Shown here in pieces: positions 1 to 8,588 of a stretch of 64,000 nucleotides of DNA. The stretch is from the NCBI RefSeq assembly GCF_014195545.1, contig NZ_JACIBX010000004.1, forward strand, positions 124,001 to 188,000, given 5' to 3'. The notes under the pieces were generated by a model. The model was not told where the DNA came from, did no database searches, and was given only the letters and a program-made list of their open reading frames with translations. The DNA is from Limimaricola variabilis (GTDB lineage: Bacteria; Pseudomonadota; Alphaproteobacteria; Rhodobacterales; Rhodobacteraceae). The position numbers were made by a program, and so were the translations under genes. Every line of letters starts with the position of its first letter. The first letter of the stretch is position 1.

Positions 1-624
1 GCGCTCGGCGCGCATGCGCTGGCGGCCGGTCGCTCGGAGCAGATCCTCGCGCTCCGTCTCATCACCCTGATCACCGCACGTTACAACTGGGGCCGCGACG
101 AGCTCACCGTCGGTCAGCGCGAGATCGCGCGGCTGTGGTCGGTCGACGAGCGCACGGTCAAGCGCGAGATGGCCAAGCTCAGGGGGCGCGGCTGGCTCGA
201 GCTGTTGCGCGCCGGGGCGCGGGGCAGGGTGGCGGAATACCGGCTCGGGATCGAGCGTCTGATGCAGGACACCCGGCCGGGCTGGGAGCGGGTCGGCCCG
301 GATTTCGCGCACCGGCTCGAGGAGACGCCCGCCGACGACAAGGTCGTGCCGCTGCCGCTGAGGGGCGAGGTACCGCCGCCAGACCCGTCGGATGGCAGCG
401 AATGGTCGCTGGCCCGCACCGTGCTGCATGCCGAGGAGCCGGGGCTCTATGCCTCGTGGATCCGGGCGCTGACCCGAACCGGCAGGGCAGGGGGGCGGCT
501 GACGCTCGCGGCGCCGTCGCGGTTTCACGCCGCCTATGTCGAAACCCATCTGACGGCGCGGCTGCTCGCGGCCTGCCGCGCCGTCGATGATGGTGTCACC
601 GAGATCGTGCTGACCGTCGGCTGA
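1..624 (+). CDS. HTH protein with DnaA N-terminal-like C-terminus (5' truncated)
   Basis: The reading frame is open from the first base, so the start lies outside the window; 207 residues are visible. An N-terminal winged-helix segment is seen (LTVGQREIARLWSVDERTVK, then a recognition/wing region up to about residue 85). A proline/acidic linker follows. The last ~60 residues (LYASWIRALTR ... LTLAAPSRFHAAYVETHL) resemble the DnaA N-terminal domain, which in DnaA mediates oligomerisation and DnaB contact. No ATPase domain follows, so this is not DnaA. Similar HTH plus DnaA_N-like proteins occur in alphaproteobacteria, but I know no established function. A role in replication control or transcription is inference. 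The gene is followed after 3 bp by the end of a convergent small gene. Confidence 0.7.
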   Translation, partial: ALGAHALAAGRSEQILALRLITLITARYNWGRDELTVGQREIARLWSVDERTVKREMAKLRGRGWLELLRAGARGRVAEYRLGIERLMQDTRPGWERVGPDFAHRLEETPADDKVVPLPLRGEVPPPDPSDGSEWSLARTVLHAEEPGLYASWIRALTRTGRAGGRLTLAAPSRFHAAYVETHLTARLLAACRAVDDGVTEIVLTVG

Positions 625-627
625 GGT

Positions 628-963
628 TCAGACGATCAACGCGATCAGGGTCAGCACCAGCGCGGTGCCGACCGTGACCCCGATCATGATCATGCGGTTG
701 CGGCTTTCGCGCGTGGTGGTCTTGGAGGCGTAGCTGGTCGGGCGCGGCGCCTGCGCGCCTTTCGAGGCGTCGCCGCGCGCGGGGTTCTCTGTCTCGGCCG
801 CCTGCGCGCGTTTGACCTGATCCTCGCTGTTGGGAAATCCCGAGGCCTCGTCATCGGTGCCGAGGGGCGAGGCGGCGGTGTCGGGAAAGCCCTTCTTGTC
901 GCCGGCCTCGCCCGCGTCGATGTCGCTGCGCAGCCGGTCGGCGGTATGCGGTGTCTCGGCCAT
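628..963 (-). CDS. Small acidic C-tail-anchored hypothetical protein
   Basis: A 111-residue protein of unknown function. Residues 1-85 are hydrophilic and rich in Asp, Glu, Ala and Pro, without a recognisable domain. After a basic stretch (TTTRESRNR) the last ~20 residues (MIMIGVTVGTALVLTLIALIV) form one hydrophobic helix, so the protein is probably tail-anchored in the inner membrane with its N-terminus in the cytoplasm. The ATG at 963 is chosen because the coding character stops there; a longer open frame upstream is antisense to the oxidoreductase gene. It is divergent from that gene, with 138 bp between starts. Confidence 0.6.
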   Translation of the reverse strand: MAETPHTADRLRSDIDAGEAGDKKGFPDTAASPLGTDDEASGFPNSEDQVKRAQAAETENPARGDASKGAQAPRPTSYASKTTTRESRNRMIMIGVTVGTALVLTLIALIV

Positions 964-1101
964 GTGGTGGCTCCTTGATCTGCGTCGTCCTTCAACCGGG
1001 GCGCCGTCATGGGAGTTCCGTCCACGCCCCGCGCGGAACCCTCGCGCGCGCGTGTCGGTTTGGCCGGAGACGCAGCGCCGCAGCACGGGGAAGGACCGCA
1101 G

Positions 1102-3393
1102 ATGACCGACCGCAAGGAAACCCACCAGCGCGAGGAACTGCCGCATTACGACCACCCCGCGGGCGGGTGGGGCTCGCTGCAAAGCGTCGCCAAGCATATC
1201 GGGCAGGAGCGGCCCGACGCCGGCGTGCTCGAGACCCTGATGCGGCAGAACAAGCCCGGCGGCCACATGTGCACCTCCTGCGCCTGGACCAAGCCGCCCA
1301 ACCCGCACATCGCCGAGTTCTGCGAGAACGGCGCCAAGGCGACGCTGTGGGACCTGACCCGTGACCGCTGCACGCCGGAGTTCTTCGCCCATCATACCGT
1401 CAGCGAGCTGCGCGGCTGGTCGGATTATGACCTCGAGATGCAGGGCCGTCTGACCCACCCGATGCGCTACGACCCGGCGACCGACAAATATGTGGAGACC
1501 AGCTGGCAGGAGGCGTTCGACGGGATCGGCGCCAAGCTGCGCGAGATCCGCGCCCGCGATCCGAAATCGGTGGTCTTCTACGCCTCGGGGCGCGCCAGCC
1601 TCGAGACGTCGTATCTCTATGCGCTGCTGGCCCGGCTCTATGGCAACAACAACCTGCCCGACAGCTCCAACATGTGCCACGAGACCACCAGCGTCGGGCT
1701 CAAGAAGGTGACCGGCAGCCCGGTCGGCACCTGCGTGCTGTCGGATTTCGATCATTGCGACATGATCATCTTCATGGGGCAGAACACCGGCACCAACTCG
1801 CCGCGCTTTCTCCACCCTCTGCGGGCCGCCAAGAAGCGCGGATGTCAAATCGTCACATTCAACCCGGTGCGCGAGGCCGGTCTCGTCACCTTCCGCGACC
1901 CGCAGAACCCGGTCGAGATGCTGGCCGGCAAGGAGACGGTAATCTCGGACCGCTACCTCCAGCTCAAACCCGGCTCGGACGTCGCGGTGCTGGCGGGGCT
2001 GTGCAAGCGGGTCTTCGAGAACGACGACGAGCAGGGCGGCGGCGTGATCGACCGGACGTTCGTCGCCCAGCACACCAGCGGCTGGCCGGAATTCGAAGCG
2101 GCGATCCGCGCCGTGTCGTGGGACGAGATCGAGAAAGTCACGGGGCTGCGCCGCGAGGACATCGCCGAGGTCGGCGAGATGTACTGCAACTCCGAGAAGG
2201 TGATCGGCATCTATGGCATGGGCCTGACCCAGCACGTGCATGGCAGCCTGAACATCGCGATGTATGTGAACCTGCTGCTGATGCGCGGCAATATCGGCCG
2301 GGAAGGGGCGGGGATCTCGCCGGTGCGGGGCCATTCCAACGTGCAGGGCCAGCGCACCGTCGGCATCTCGGAAAAGCCGGAGCTGGTGCCGCTCGACAAG
2401 ATCGACGAGATGTTCGGCTTCAAGAGCCCGCGCGACGAGGGCACGACCACGGTCGAGGCGGTGAAGGGGATCCTCGACGGCTCGATCAAGGGCTTCGTGT
2501 CGCTGGGCGGCAACTTCGCGCGCGCGATCCCCGATCAGGGTCGGACCGACGACGCCTGGAAGGATCTGGAGATCAACGTCCAGATCGCGACCAAGCTCAA
2601 CCGCAGCCACACGCTGGTCGGCCGCGAGGCCTGGCTACTGCCCTGCTTGGTGCGCTCCGAGCTTGACCTGCAGGCCACCGGCCCGCAGGCGGTGTCGATG
2701 GAAGACAGCCTGTCGATGATCCATGGCAGCGAGGGGCGCCGCGAGCCGGCATCGAAGATGGTCCGCTCCGAGCCTTTCATCGTCGCCGGGATCGCCAAGG
2801 CGACGCTCGACCCCAACCCCAAGGTGAAATGGGACGAATGGGTCGGCGATTACGCCAAGGTGCGCGACCTGATCCAGGAGACCTATCCCGACAAGTTCGA
2901 ACGCTTCAACGAACGGCTGTTCCAGCCCGGCGGCTTCTACAAGGGCAACCCCGCGCGCGAGCGGCAGTGGAAGACCGAGACCGGCAAGGCGATCTTCACC
3001 GCGCCGCCGACGCTCTCGGCGCTGGGGCAGGTGCCGGGGGATGACAGCTACACCCTCGTCACGGTGCGGTCGAACGACCAGTTCAACACCACGATCTACG
3101 GCTTCAACGATCGGCTGCGCGGGCTCAAGACCGACCGCCACGTGGTGATGATGAACCCCGAGATGATCGCCCGCGCCGGGCTGCGCGAGGGGCAGGAGGT
3201 GACGCTGTCCTGCGCGATCGAGGATGGCGAGACCCGCGAGGTCGGCGGGCTCAGGGTTATCGCCTACGACCTGCCGGACGACACCGTCCTCGCCTATTAC
3301 CCGGAGACCAACCCGCTGGTGCCACTCGACTACCATGACGAGCTGTCGAAGACCCCGGCCTACAAGGGCGTACCGGTGCGGATCCGGGCCTGA
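1102..3393 (+). CDS. FdhF/YdeP family molybdopterin oxidoreductase
   Basis: A 763-residue member of the molybdopterin oxidoreductase superfamily, close in length to E. coli YdeP (~760 residues) and the FdhA-like family. The N-terminus carries Cys57, Cys60 and Cys74 (GGHMCTSCAW ... EFCENG), a possible iron-sulfur ligand set. The central part has typical Mo-bis-PGD features (ASGRASLETSY, GQNTGTNSPR, GMGLTQHVHG, RGNIGREGAGISPVRGHSN). The C-terminus has the molydopterin-dinucleotide-binding domain (TVRSNDQFNTTIYGFNDR). No signal peptide is seen, so it is probably cytoplasmic. The start at 1102 has AAGGA upstream; an earlier in-frame ATG at 1009 lacks one. The physiological substrate of this family is uncertain: formate is often assumed, and YdeP itself is linked to acid resistance. 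No fdhD or beta subunit lies nearby. Confidence 0.85.
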   Translation: MTDRKETHQREELPHYDHPAGGWGSLQSVAKHIGQERPDAGVLETLMRQNKPGGHMCTSCAWTKPPNPHIAEFCENGAKATLWDLTRDRCTPEFFAHHTVSELRGWSDYDLEMQGRLTHPMRYDPATDKYVETSWQEAFDGIGAKLREIRARDPKSVVFYASGRASLETSYLYALLARLYGNNNLPDSSNMCHETTSVGLKKVTGSPVGTCVLSDFDHCDMIIFMGQNTGTNSPRFLHPLRAAKKRGCQIVTFNPVREAGLVTFRDPQNPVEMLAGKETVISDRYLQLKPGSDVAVLAGLCKRVFENDDEQGGGVIDRTFVAQHTSGWPEFEAAIRAVSWDEIEKVTGLRREDIAEVGEMYCNSEKVIGIYGMGLTQHVHGSLNIAMYVNLLLMRGNIGREGAGISPVRGHSNVQGQRTVGISEKPELVPLDKIDEMFGFKSPRDEGTTTVEAVKGILDGSIKGFVSLGGNFARAIPDQGRTDDAWKDLEINVQIATKLNRSHTLVGREAWLLPCLVRSELDLQATGPQAVSMEDSLSMIHGSEGRREPASKMVRSEPFIVAGIAKATLDPNPKVKWDEWVGDYAKVRDLIQETYPDKFERFNERLFQPGGFYKGNPARERQWKTETGKAIFTAPPTLSALGQVPGDDSYTLVTVRSNDQFNTTIYGFNDRLRGLKTDRHVVMMNPEMIARAGLREGQEVTLSCAIEDGETREVGGLRVIAYDLPDDTVLAYYPETNPLVPLDYHDELSKTPAYKGVPVRIRA

Positions 3394-3402
3394 ACCAAAA
3401 CG

Positions 3403-3430
3403 CCCCCGGCGCCGCGCGGCGCCGGGGGGG
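3403..3430. terminator. GC-rich hairpin between convergent genes
   Basis: An 11-bp perfect stem (CCCCCGGCGCC / GGCGCCGGGGG) closes a GCGC loop just after the YdeP-like stop and before the end of the opposing gene. It lacks a clear U-tract on either strand. It could serve both transcripts. Confidence 0.6.
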
Positions 3431-3437
3431 TTGCGCC

Positions 3438-3707
3438 TCAGCGCTTGACCAGCTTGTTGAAGCGGCTCGCCGCGCCGTCGGCGGCCTGGTCCTGGTGCAG
3501 GAAGGCGAGCTTGCTCTCCTCGAAGATCTCGAACCATTCCTTCCAGTCGATCCGCTCCAGCCCCTCGGCCTGCGGTTCGAAGTCGATGCGCAGCACGCCG
3601 CCCTCGCCGTGATCGGCGGTCTCGGCCACCCGGGCGGGATGGCCGCCGCGCGCCTCGCACCACTGGCGGATCTCGTCGTGGTCGGTGGTGGTTTTCGCGT
3701 CGCTCAT
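3438..3707 (-). CDS. Conserved hypothetical protein, 89 aa
   Basis: A small soluble protein, convergent with the YdeP-like gene and divergent from purU. It opens with MSDAKTTTDHDEIRQWCEARGGHPARVAET and contains the aromatic stretch DWKEWFEIFEESKLAFLHQD, which is likely helical. The pattern of an N-terminal 'W..R.G.PA.V' and a central 'I.W.EWF..F' is familiar from conserved small proteins of unknown function in Proteobacteria. The ATG at 3707 has AGGAGA about 6 bases upstream. No function is proposed. Confidence 0.7.
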   Translation of the reverse strand: MSDAKTTTDHDEIRQWCEARGGHPARVAETADHGEGGVLRIDFEPQAEGLERIDWKEWFEIFEESKLAFLHQDQAADGAASRFNKLVKR

Positions 3708-3867
3708 CGCGTTCTCCTATCGGAAACATCCGCCGCCCAACGCGAAACCGCGGCACGGGTTTCGCCGCTCCGATGTCGCCAAACCGCGAAAGAGCGCCGC
3801 CGCCGTGCTGGCATCCCGCGCCGCGCCGGGTGACAAGGACGGCGAGCAAGCCAAGGGGCAAGACGCC

Positions 3868-4725
3868 ATGACCACCCATATCCTCACCCTCACCTGCCGC
3901 AACCGCCCCGGCATCGTTGCCGCGGTCGCCACAGCGCTGGCAGAGACCGGGGGCGACATCACCGAGGCGCGGCAGTTCGACGACACGCTCACCGGCACCT
4001 TCTTCATGCGGGTGGCGTTCCGGCTGCCGCAGGAGGTGGGTGGCGACGGCGCCTTCCGTGCCAAGATGGACGGCATCGGCACCGCCTTCGGCATGAACTG
4101 GACCCTGAGCCCGCAGGACTACCGCCAGAAGGTGCTGATCCTGGTATCGAAGTTCGACCATTGCCTCGCCGACCTGCTCTATCGCCAGCGCATCGGTGAA
4201 ATGCCGATGGATCTGGTCGCGGTGGCGGGCAACCACCCGGCGAGCGCGCTGTCGGTGCGGCTGCCCGAGGACGTGCCCTATCACCACCTGCCGATCACCA
4301 AGGAGACCAAGCCGCAGCAGGAGGCCGAGATCCGCGCGCTGGTGGAGGAGACCGGGGCCGAGCTGGTGGTGCTGGCGCGCTACATGCAGATCCTGTCGGA
4401 CGAGATGTCGGCCTGGCTGTCGGGGCGCTGCATCAACATCCACCACTCCTTCCTGCCCGGCTTCAAGGGCGCCAAGCCCTATCACCAGGCGCATGCGCGC
4501 GGCGTGAAGATGATCGGCGCCACCGCGCATTACGTGACCGAGGATCTCGACGAGGGGCCGATCATCAGCCAGGACGTCGAGCACGTCACCCATGCCGACA
4601 CCCCCGACGACCTCGTCGCCAAGGGCCGCGACATCGAGCGGCGGGTGCTGGCGCGGGCGGTGGCGCTGCATCTCGACCGGCGGGTGCTGGTCAATGGCAG
4701 CCGCACGGTGGTGTTCGGCAAGTGA
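3868..4725 (+). CDS. purU: Formyltetrahydrofolate deformylase
   Basis: A 285-residue enzyme that hydrolyses 10-formyl-THF to formate and THF in the cytoplasm, balancing one-carbon pools. Residues 1-~85 form an ACT regulatory domain (ILTLTCRNRPGIVAAVA). The rest is a formyltransferase-like catalytic domain with INIHHSFLPGFKGAKPYHQA and the conserved Asp region EDLDEGPIIS, which supply the Asn/His/Asp catalytic set of the family. Length matches the family (~280-290). The start at 3868 is chosen because the ACT domain begins there; the longer open frame has no homologous sequence. It is convergent with the downstream permease (4 bp between stops). Formate from PurU could feed the nearby YdeP-like oxidoreductase, which is inference only. 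Confidence 0.93.
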   Translation: MTTHILTLTCRNRPGIVAAVATALAETGGDITEARQFDDTLTGTFFMRVAFRLPQEVGGDGAFRAKMDGIGTAFGMNWTLSPQDYRQKVLILVSKFDHCLADLLYRQRIGEMPMDLVAVAGNHPASALSVRLPEDVPYHHLPITKETKPQQEAEIRALVEETGAELVVLARYMQILSDEMSAWLSGRCINIHHSFLPGFKGAKPYHQAHARGVKMIGATAHYVTEDLDEGPIISQDVEHVTHADTPDDLVAKGRDIERRVLARAVALHLDRRVLVNGSRTVVFGK

Positions 4726-4729
4726 GCCC

Positions 4730-6064
4730 TCAGTCGGCGGTCTTGGCTTCGCCGGGAGCGCCGAGCTGTTCGTCCACCCCGGCATAGTCGGTCTCGTCCG
4801 ACAGGCCGAGCGCGATCCAGCGCAGCCCCGGCACATGGGCGCAGGCGACCATCACCACCATGGTGATCGGCACCGCCAGAATCGCGCCCGCCACGCCCCA
4901 GACCCAGCCCCAGAACAGCAGCGCGCAGAGGATCACCAGCGCCGAGATCGACAGGTGCCGGCCCTGCACGCGCGGGTCGATGTAGTTGCCCATCACCTGC
5001 TCGATCGCCAGCACGCCCGCACCGACCATCACCGCGGTCCAGGGATCGCGGGTGGCAAATGCGTAGACCACCGGCAGGATGCCCGAGATCAGCGAGCCGA
5101 TCGAGGGCACGAAATTGAACACGAAGGTCAGCAACGCCCAGACGATCAGCAGGTCGAGCCCGAAGATCCACAGCCAGCCGACATAGAGCAGCGCGGTGAC
5201 GATGCCGAGGATGAAGCGCACCCACAGATAGCTGCGGGTCTTCTCGGCGACGAGGTCGACCGCGCCGCTGACCTCGGCGCGCTTGTCAGGGCGCAACATT
5301 GCGCCGAGTTTGGAATACCAGCGCGGTGCCTCGGACAGCATCAGTAGCGTCAGGAAGAAGATCAACACCAGCGCCAGCGCAATTGCCGAGATGGTGGAGA
5401 TCACCGTGGTGGCGAGGCCGGAGGCGCGCTCCATCAACGTGCCGCCGAAGCCCCCCGACCCAGCAAGGCCGCGGATCTGCTCGACCAGTCCGGTGGCGGC
5501 GGCGCCGCCCTGTGACGGGTCGGGCGCGTCGCTGGGGTTGAGCCCGGCGCCGGGCGTGGCCTGGATCGCGCTTTCGACCGCGGCGCCGGTGGCGCCCGCC
5601 GCGGCCTCGCCGGTCGCGGTCTCCTCGGCCGGCTCGGCATCCTCGTCGGGCACGTCTTGCGCGGTACCGTCGCCTTGCTCGGCGCTGCCGGCGTTGTCGC
5701 CGCCGCCCGAAAGCTGCTCCACCGCCTCGCTGGCCTGTTCGGCCGGAAAGCGGGCGAGGAATTGCTGGGCGGAGATCCATAGCGCGCCCATGAAGGCCGC
5801 CAGCACCAGCGCCAGGAGCGTCATCGCCGCGAGGTGGCCGACCCAGGCGCGGCCGCCGGCCCAGGAGGTGACGCGGGCGTCGACCGGTGAGAGCAGCAAC
5901 GCGAGGAAGAAGGCGAAGACGATCGGCAGGAAGACCGGCTGCATGACGTGCAGCGCCCAGCCCACCAGCACCAGCGTGATCACCCCCAGCATGCCGAGGG
6001 CAGGGTGGGCGAGGCCGCGCGGCAGCAGCCTGCGGGCCTCGGGTTCAGGCGCCTTGTCCGACAT
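4730..6064 (-). CDS. AI-2E/PerM family permease
   Basis: A 444-residue polytopic inner-membrane protein of the PerM/AI-2E exporter family (formerly UPF0118). Two N-terminal hydrophobic segments (MLGVITLVLVGWALHVM and the next) precede a third at about residue 95. C-terminal helices carry the family pattern (YLWVRFILGIVTALLYVGWL, PSIGSLISGILPVVYA, DPRVQGRHLSISALVI). Residues ~125-200 form a long Ala/Glu/Gly/Pro low-complexity loop that most family members lack. The cargo is not predictable; members transport AI-2, ions or other solutes. Its start overlaps the stop of the upstream SDR gene by 20 bp, suggesting a two-gene transcript. Confidence 0.85.
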   Translation of the reverse strand: MSDKAPEPEARRLLPRGLAHPALGMLGVITLVLVGWALHVMQPVFLPIVFAFFLALLLSPVDARVTSWAGGRAWVGHLAAMTLLALVLAAFMGALWISAQQFLARFPAEQASEAVEQLSGGGDNAGSAEQGDGTAQDVPDEDAEPAEETATGEAAAGATGAAVESAIQATPGAGLNPSDAPDPSQGGAAATGLVEQIRGLAGSGGFGGTLMERASGLATTVISTISAIALALVLIFFLTLLMLSEAPRWYSKLGAMLRPDKRAEVSGAVDLVAEKTRSYLWVRFILGIVTALLYVGWLWIFGLDLLIVWALLTFVFNFVPSIGSLISGILPVVYAFATRDPWTAVMVGAGVLAIEQVMGNYIDPRVQGRHLSISALVILCALLFWGWVWGVAGAILAVPITMVVMVACAHVPGLRWIALGLSDETDYAGVDEQLGAPGEAKTAD

Positions 6065-6824
6065 GCAACGATAGCCCCCCGTCGATGGTGAAGGTCTGGC
6101 CGGTGACGTAATCGGCCTCGGGCGAGGCGAGGTAGACGGCGAGATGGCCGATCTCCTCCGGCTTTCCGGCGCGCCGCCACGGGATGTTGCTGACCTGACG
6201 CTCGCGGGCGGCGGGGTCCTCCATCGCCTCCTGGTTCATCGCCGTCAGGATCATGCCGGGCGCGATGTTGTTGACCGCGATCCGGTCGGGGGCGAGTTCG
6301 AGGCAGAGCGTGCGGGTGAGGTTGCGCAGCCCGCCCTTGGCCGCGTCATAGGCGGCGGAGCCGATGCGGGGGATCTCCTCGTGCACCGAGGAAATGTTGA
6401 CGATCCGGCCGCCACCGCCGGCGGCGCGGCGGGCCCGGATGAAGGCGCGGCAGCACAGCATCGGCCCGAACAGATCGACCTTGAGCATCTTCTCCCAGGT
6501 TTCGTCCGACATCTCCGCCAGCTCCTCGCCGGGCGCGTCGAGCCCGGCGGAGTTGAGCAGGATGTCGGGCGGGCCGAAGGCGTCCGCCGCGGAGGCGAAC
6601 AGCCGTTCGACATCGTCGGGGCGGGTGTGGTCGCATTGCACGGTGATGGCGGCGCGGCCGGCCTCGCGGATCTTGGCTGCGGTCTCGGCGGCGCCGTCGG
6701 CATCCTCCAGATAGGCCAGCACGAGATCCGCGCCCTCGCGGCCGAAGGCCACGGCGCAGGCCTGGCCGATGCCGGACTCCGCCCCGGTGACGATCGCCGT
6801 CTTGTCCTGAAGTCTGCCGGTCAT
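6045..6824 (-). CDS. Short-chain dehydrogenase/reductase (glucose 1-dehydrogenase-like)
   Basis: A 259-residue classical SDR. The cofactor motif TGAESGIGQ (TGxxxGxG) lies at residues ~13-21, the NSAGLD segment near 90, the catalytic Ser in NISSVHE, and the YxxxK pair in AYDAAKGG. The C-terminus (YVTGQTFTIDGGLSLH) is typical of the family. The sequence is closest in feel to glucose 1-dehydrogenase/3-ketoacyl reductase-like members; the substrate cannot be decided. The ATG at 6824 has AAGGAGG just upstream. It probably shares a transcript with the following permease gene, whose start it overlaps. Confidence 0.85.
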   Translation of the reverse strand: MTGRLQDKTAIVTGAESGIGQACAVAFGREGADLVLAYLEDADGAAETAAKIREAGRAAITVQCDHTRPDDVERLFASAADAFGPPDILLNSAGLDAPGEELAEMSDETWEKMLKVDLFGPMLCCRAFIRARRAAGGGGRIVNISSVHEEIPRIGSAAYDAAKGGLRNLTRTLCLELAPDRIAVNNIAPGMILTAMNQEAMEDPAARERQVSNIPWRRAGKPEEIGHLAVYLASPEADYVTGQTFTIDGGLSLHVGQGA

Positions 6825-6919
6825 GGCCCCTCCTTGGCTTGGGGGCCATGCCGATCCGGCCCCGTCAGGGGGGCAACATCCGTGTCACGTCGGGGTTCCG
6901 ACGGGGGAGGGGGGAGCGA

Positions 6920-8365
6920 TCAGCTCCTGGCGTAGACATCCTCGTATCTGACGATGTCGTCCTCGCCGACATAGGTGCCGGTCTGGACCTCGATCAGCAC
7001 CATCGGCACCTTGCCGGGGTTCTCCATGCGGTGCACGGCGCCGAGCGGGATGTAGACCGACTGGTTCTCGGTCACGAGCTTGACCTCGTCGTCGACCGTG
7101 ACCTTCGCGGTGCCCTCGACCACGATCCAGTGCTCGGAGCGGTGGTGGTGGCTTTGCAGGCTGAGCGCGGCGCCGGGATGGACCATGATCCGCTTGACCT
7201 GGAACCGGCCGCCGACCACCAGGCTCTCGAACCAGCCCCAGGGGCGATGGTCCTTGGGGAAGGCGGTGGCCTGCACGGCCTTCTTGGCCCTCAGCGCCTC
7301 GACCGCCTTCTTCACGTCCTGCGCGCGGCGCATGTCGGCGACCAGCACCGCGTCGTTCATCGCGATCGCCATGACGTTCTCGAGCCCGATGCCGACGATC
7401 TCCAGCCGGTCGCTCTCCGAGCGCAAGAGCGTGTCGCGGCAGTCGATCGCGGTGGCGCCCTGCGAGGTCACCACGCCGCTCTCGTCGGGGCCGCTCTCGC
7501 GCCAGACCGCGTCCCAGCCGCCGAGGTCGGACCAGGCCGCCTGGTAGGGCACGACCGAGAGATTGCCGGCCCTTTCCATCACCGCGTAGTCGATCGAGAT
7601 GTCGGGCGCCTGCGCCCAGGCCGCGGGGTCGAGCCGCAGGAAGCCGAGATCGGTTTTCGCCTGCGACAGCGCCGCCTCGACCGGGGCGAAGATCTCGGGC
7701 GCGTGCTCGCGGAAGGCCGCGACCATGTCGGCGGCGCGGGCCATGAAGATGCCGGCGTTCCACAGGAAGTTGCCGGAGGCCAGCATGTCCTCGGCGCGGG
7801 CGGCGTCGGGCTTCTCGACGAAGCGGGTGAGCGGCTGCGGCGCGCCGTCACCGACCGGGCCCTCGAGCTCGAGATAGCCGTAGCCGGTCTCGGCATGGGT
7901 GGGTGCGATGCCGAAGGTGACAAGGCGACCTTCGGAGACCGGCCCGAGCCCGCGAGCGACGGCGGCGTGGAAAGCGGGCGCGTCTGGGACGACGTGATCG
8001 GAGGGCGCGACCAGCATCACCGCCTCGGGGTTCCCGGCCATCAGATGCAGCGCGGCAGCGAGGATCGCGGGGGCGGTGTTGCGCCCCTCGGGCTCGATCA
8101 GCACCGCGCCCGGGTCGATCCCGGCGAGGCCGAGCTGCTCGGTGACGATGAAGCGGAAGTCGGAGTTGGTGAGCACCAGGGGTGCCGCGAAGTCGAGCGC
8201 GCCCTCGGGCCCCATCGCGGTGCCGCTCAGCCGCCGCGCCGAGGCCTGGAACAGCGTCTCGGCGCCCATCAGCGGCACGAACTGCTTGGGGTAGCTCTTG
8301 CGCGACAGCGGCCAAAGCCGCGTGCCCGAGCCGCCGCACAGAAGGACGGGGGTGATGGTGGTCAT
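6920..8365 (-). CDS. manC: Mannose-1-phosphate guanylyltransferase / mannose-6-phosphate isomerase
   Basis: A 481-residue bifunctional enzyme (ManC/AlgA/XanB type) for GDP-mannose synthesis used in exopolysaccharide or LPS. The N-terminal nucleotidyltransferase begins with the signature LLCGGSGTRLWPLSRKSYPK (residues 8-27) and contains FVEKPD. The C-terminal ~120 residues are a type II mannose-6-phosphate isomerase cupin (LQSHHHRSEHWIVVEGTAKV, IPLGAVHRMENPG). The ATG at 8365 is chosen because the signature starts eight residues later. It stands alone here, without other polysaccharide genes, so it is probably a housekeeping copy. A weak hairpin (6888-6903) lies just after its stop. Confidence 0.93.
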   Translation of the reverse strand: MTTITPVLLCGGSGTRLWPLSRKSYPKQFVPLMGAETLFQASARRLSGTAMGPEGALDFAAPLVLTNSDFRFIVTEQLGLAGIDPGAVLIEPEGRNTAPAILAAALHLMAGNPEAVMLVAPSDHVVPDAPAFHAAVARGLGPVSEGRLVTFGIAPTHAETGYGYLELEGPVGDGAPQPLTRFVEKPDAARAEDMLASGNFLWNAGIFMARAADMVAAFREHAPEIFAPVEAALSQAKTDLGFLRLDPAAWAQAPDISIDYAVMERAGNLSVVPYQAAWSDLGGWDAVWRESGPDESGVVTSQGATAIDCRDTLLRSESDRLEIVGIGLENVMAIAMNDAVLVADMRRAQDVKKAVEALRAKKAVQATAFPKDHRPWGWFESLVVGGRFQVKRIMVHPGAALSLQSHHHRSEHWIVVEGTAKVTVDDEVKLVTENQSVYIPLGAVHRMENPGKVPMVLIEVQTGTYVGEDDIVRYEDVYARS

Positions 8366-8555
8366 GAGCGAAACTCCGAAAATCGTCTGAATACTGGTCA
8401 AGAAAGGGATGCCGCCGGGGCGGTGCATTCTTTCTGACCCGAAATCCGGAGGGATTCAAACGCCATTCCGCCATGCTGCGGTCCGAACCCGACAAACGCA
8501 CGGGCAGGCGGCGATTGGGGCGGTGGCTGCCGCATGGGGCAGCCGCCGAAAAGCA

Positions 8556-8582
8556 TCGGGCGGCGCTGGTCGCGCCGCCCGA
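8556..8582 (-). terminator. Rho-independent-like terminator of the DEAD-box helicase gene
   Basis: Read on the minus strand, an 11-bp perfect stem (TCGGGCGGCGC / GCGCCGCCCGA, loop GACCA) follows the helicase stop and is trailed by TGCTTTTC. A second weaker hairpin (8525-8544) follows. Confidence 0.65.
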
Positions 8583-8588
8583 GAGCCG

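Noticed and set aside
628-2610. 660-codon minus-strand open frame over the YdeP-like gene
   Set aside because: Only its C-terminal part (to 963) is coding; the rest is antisense to clear oxidoreductase motifs and is a GC-rich frame artefact.
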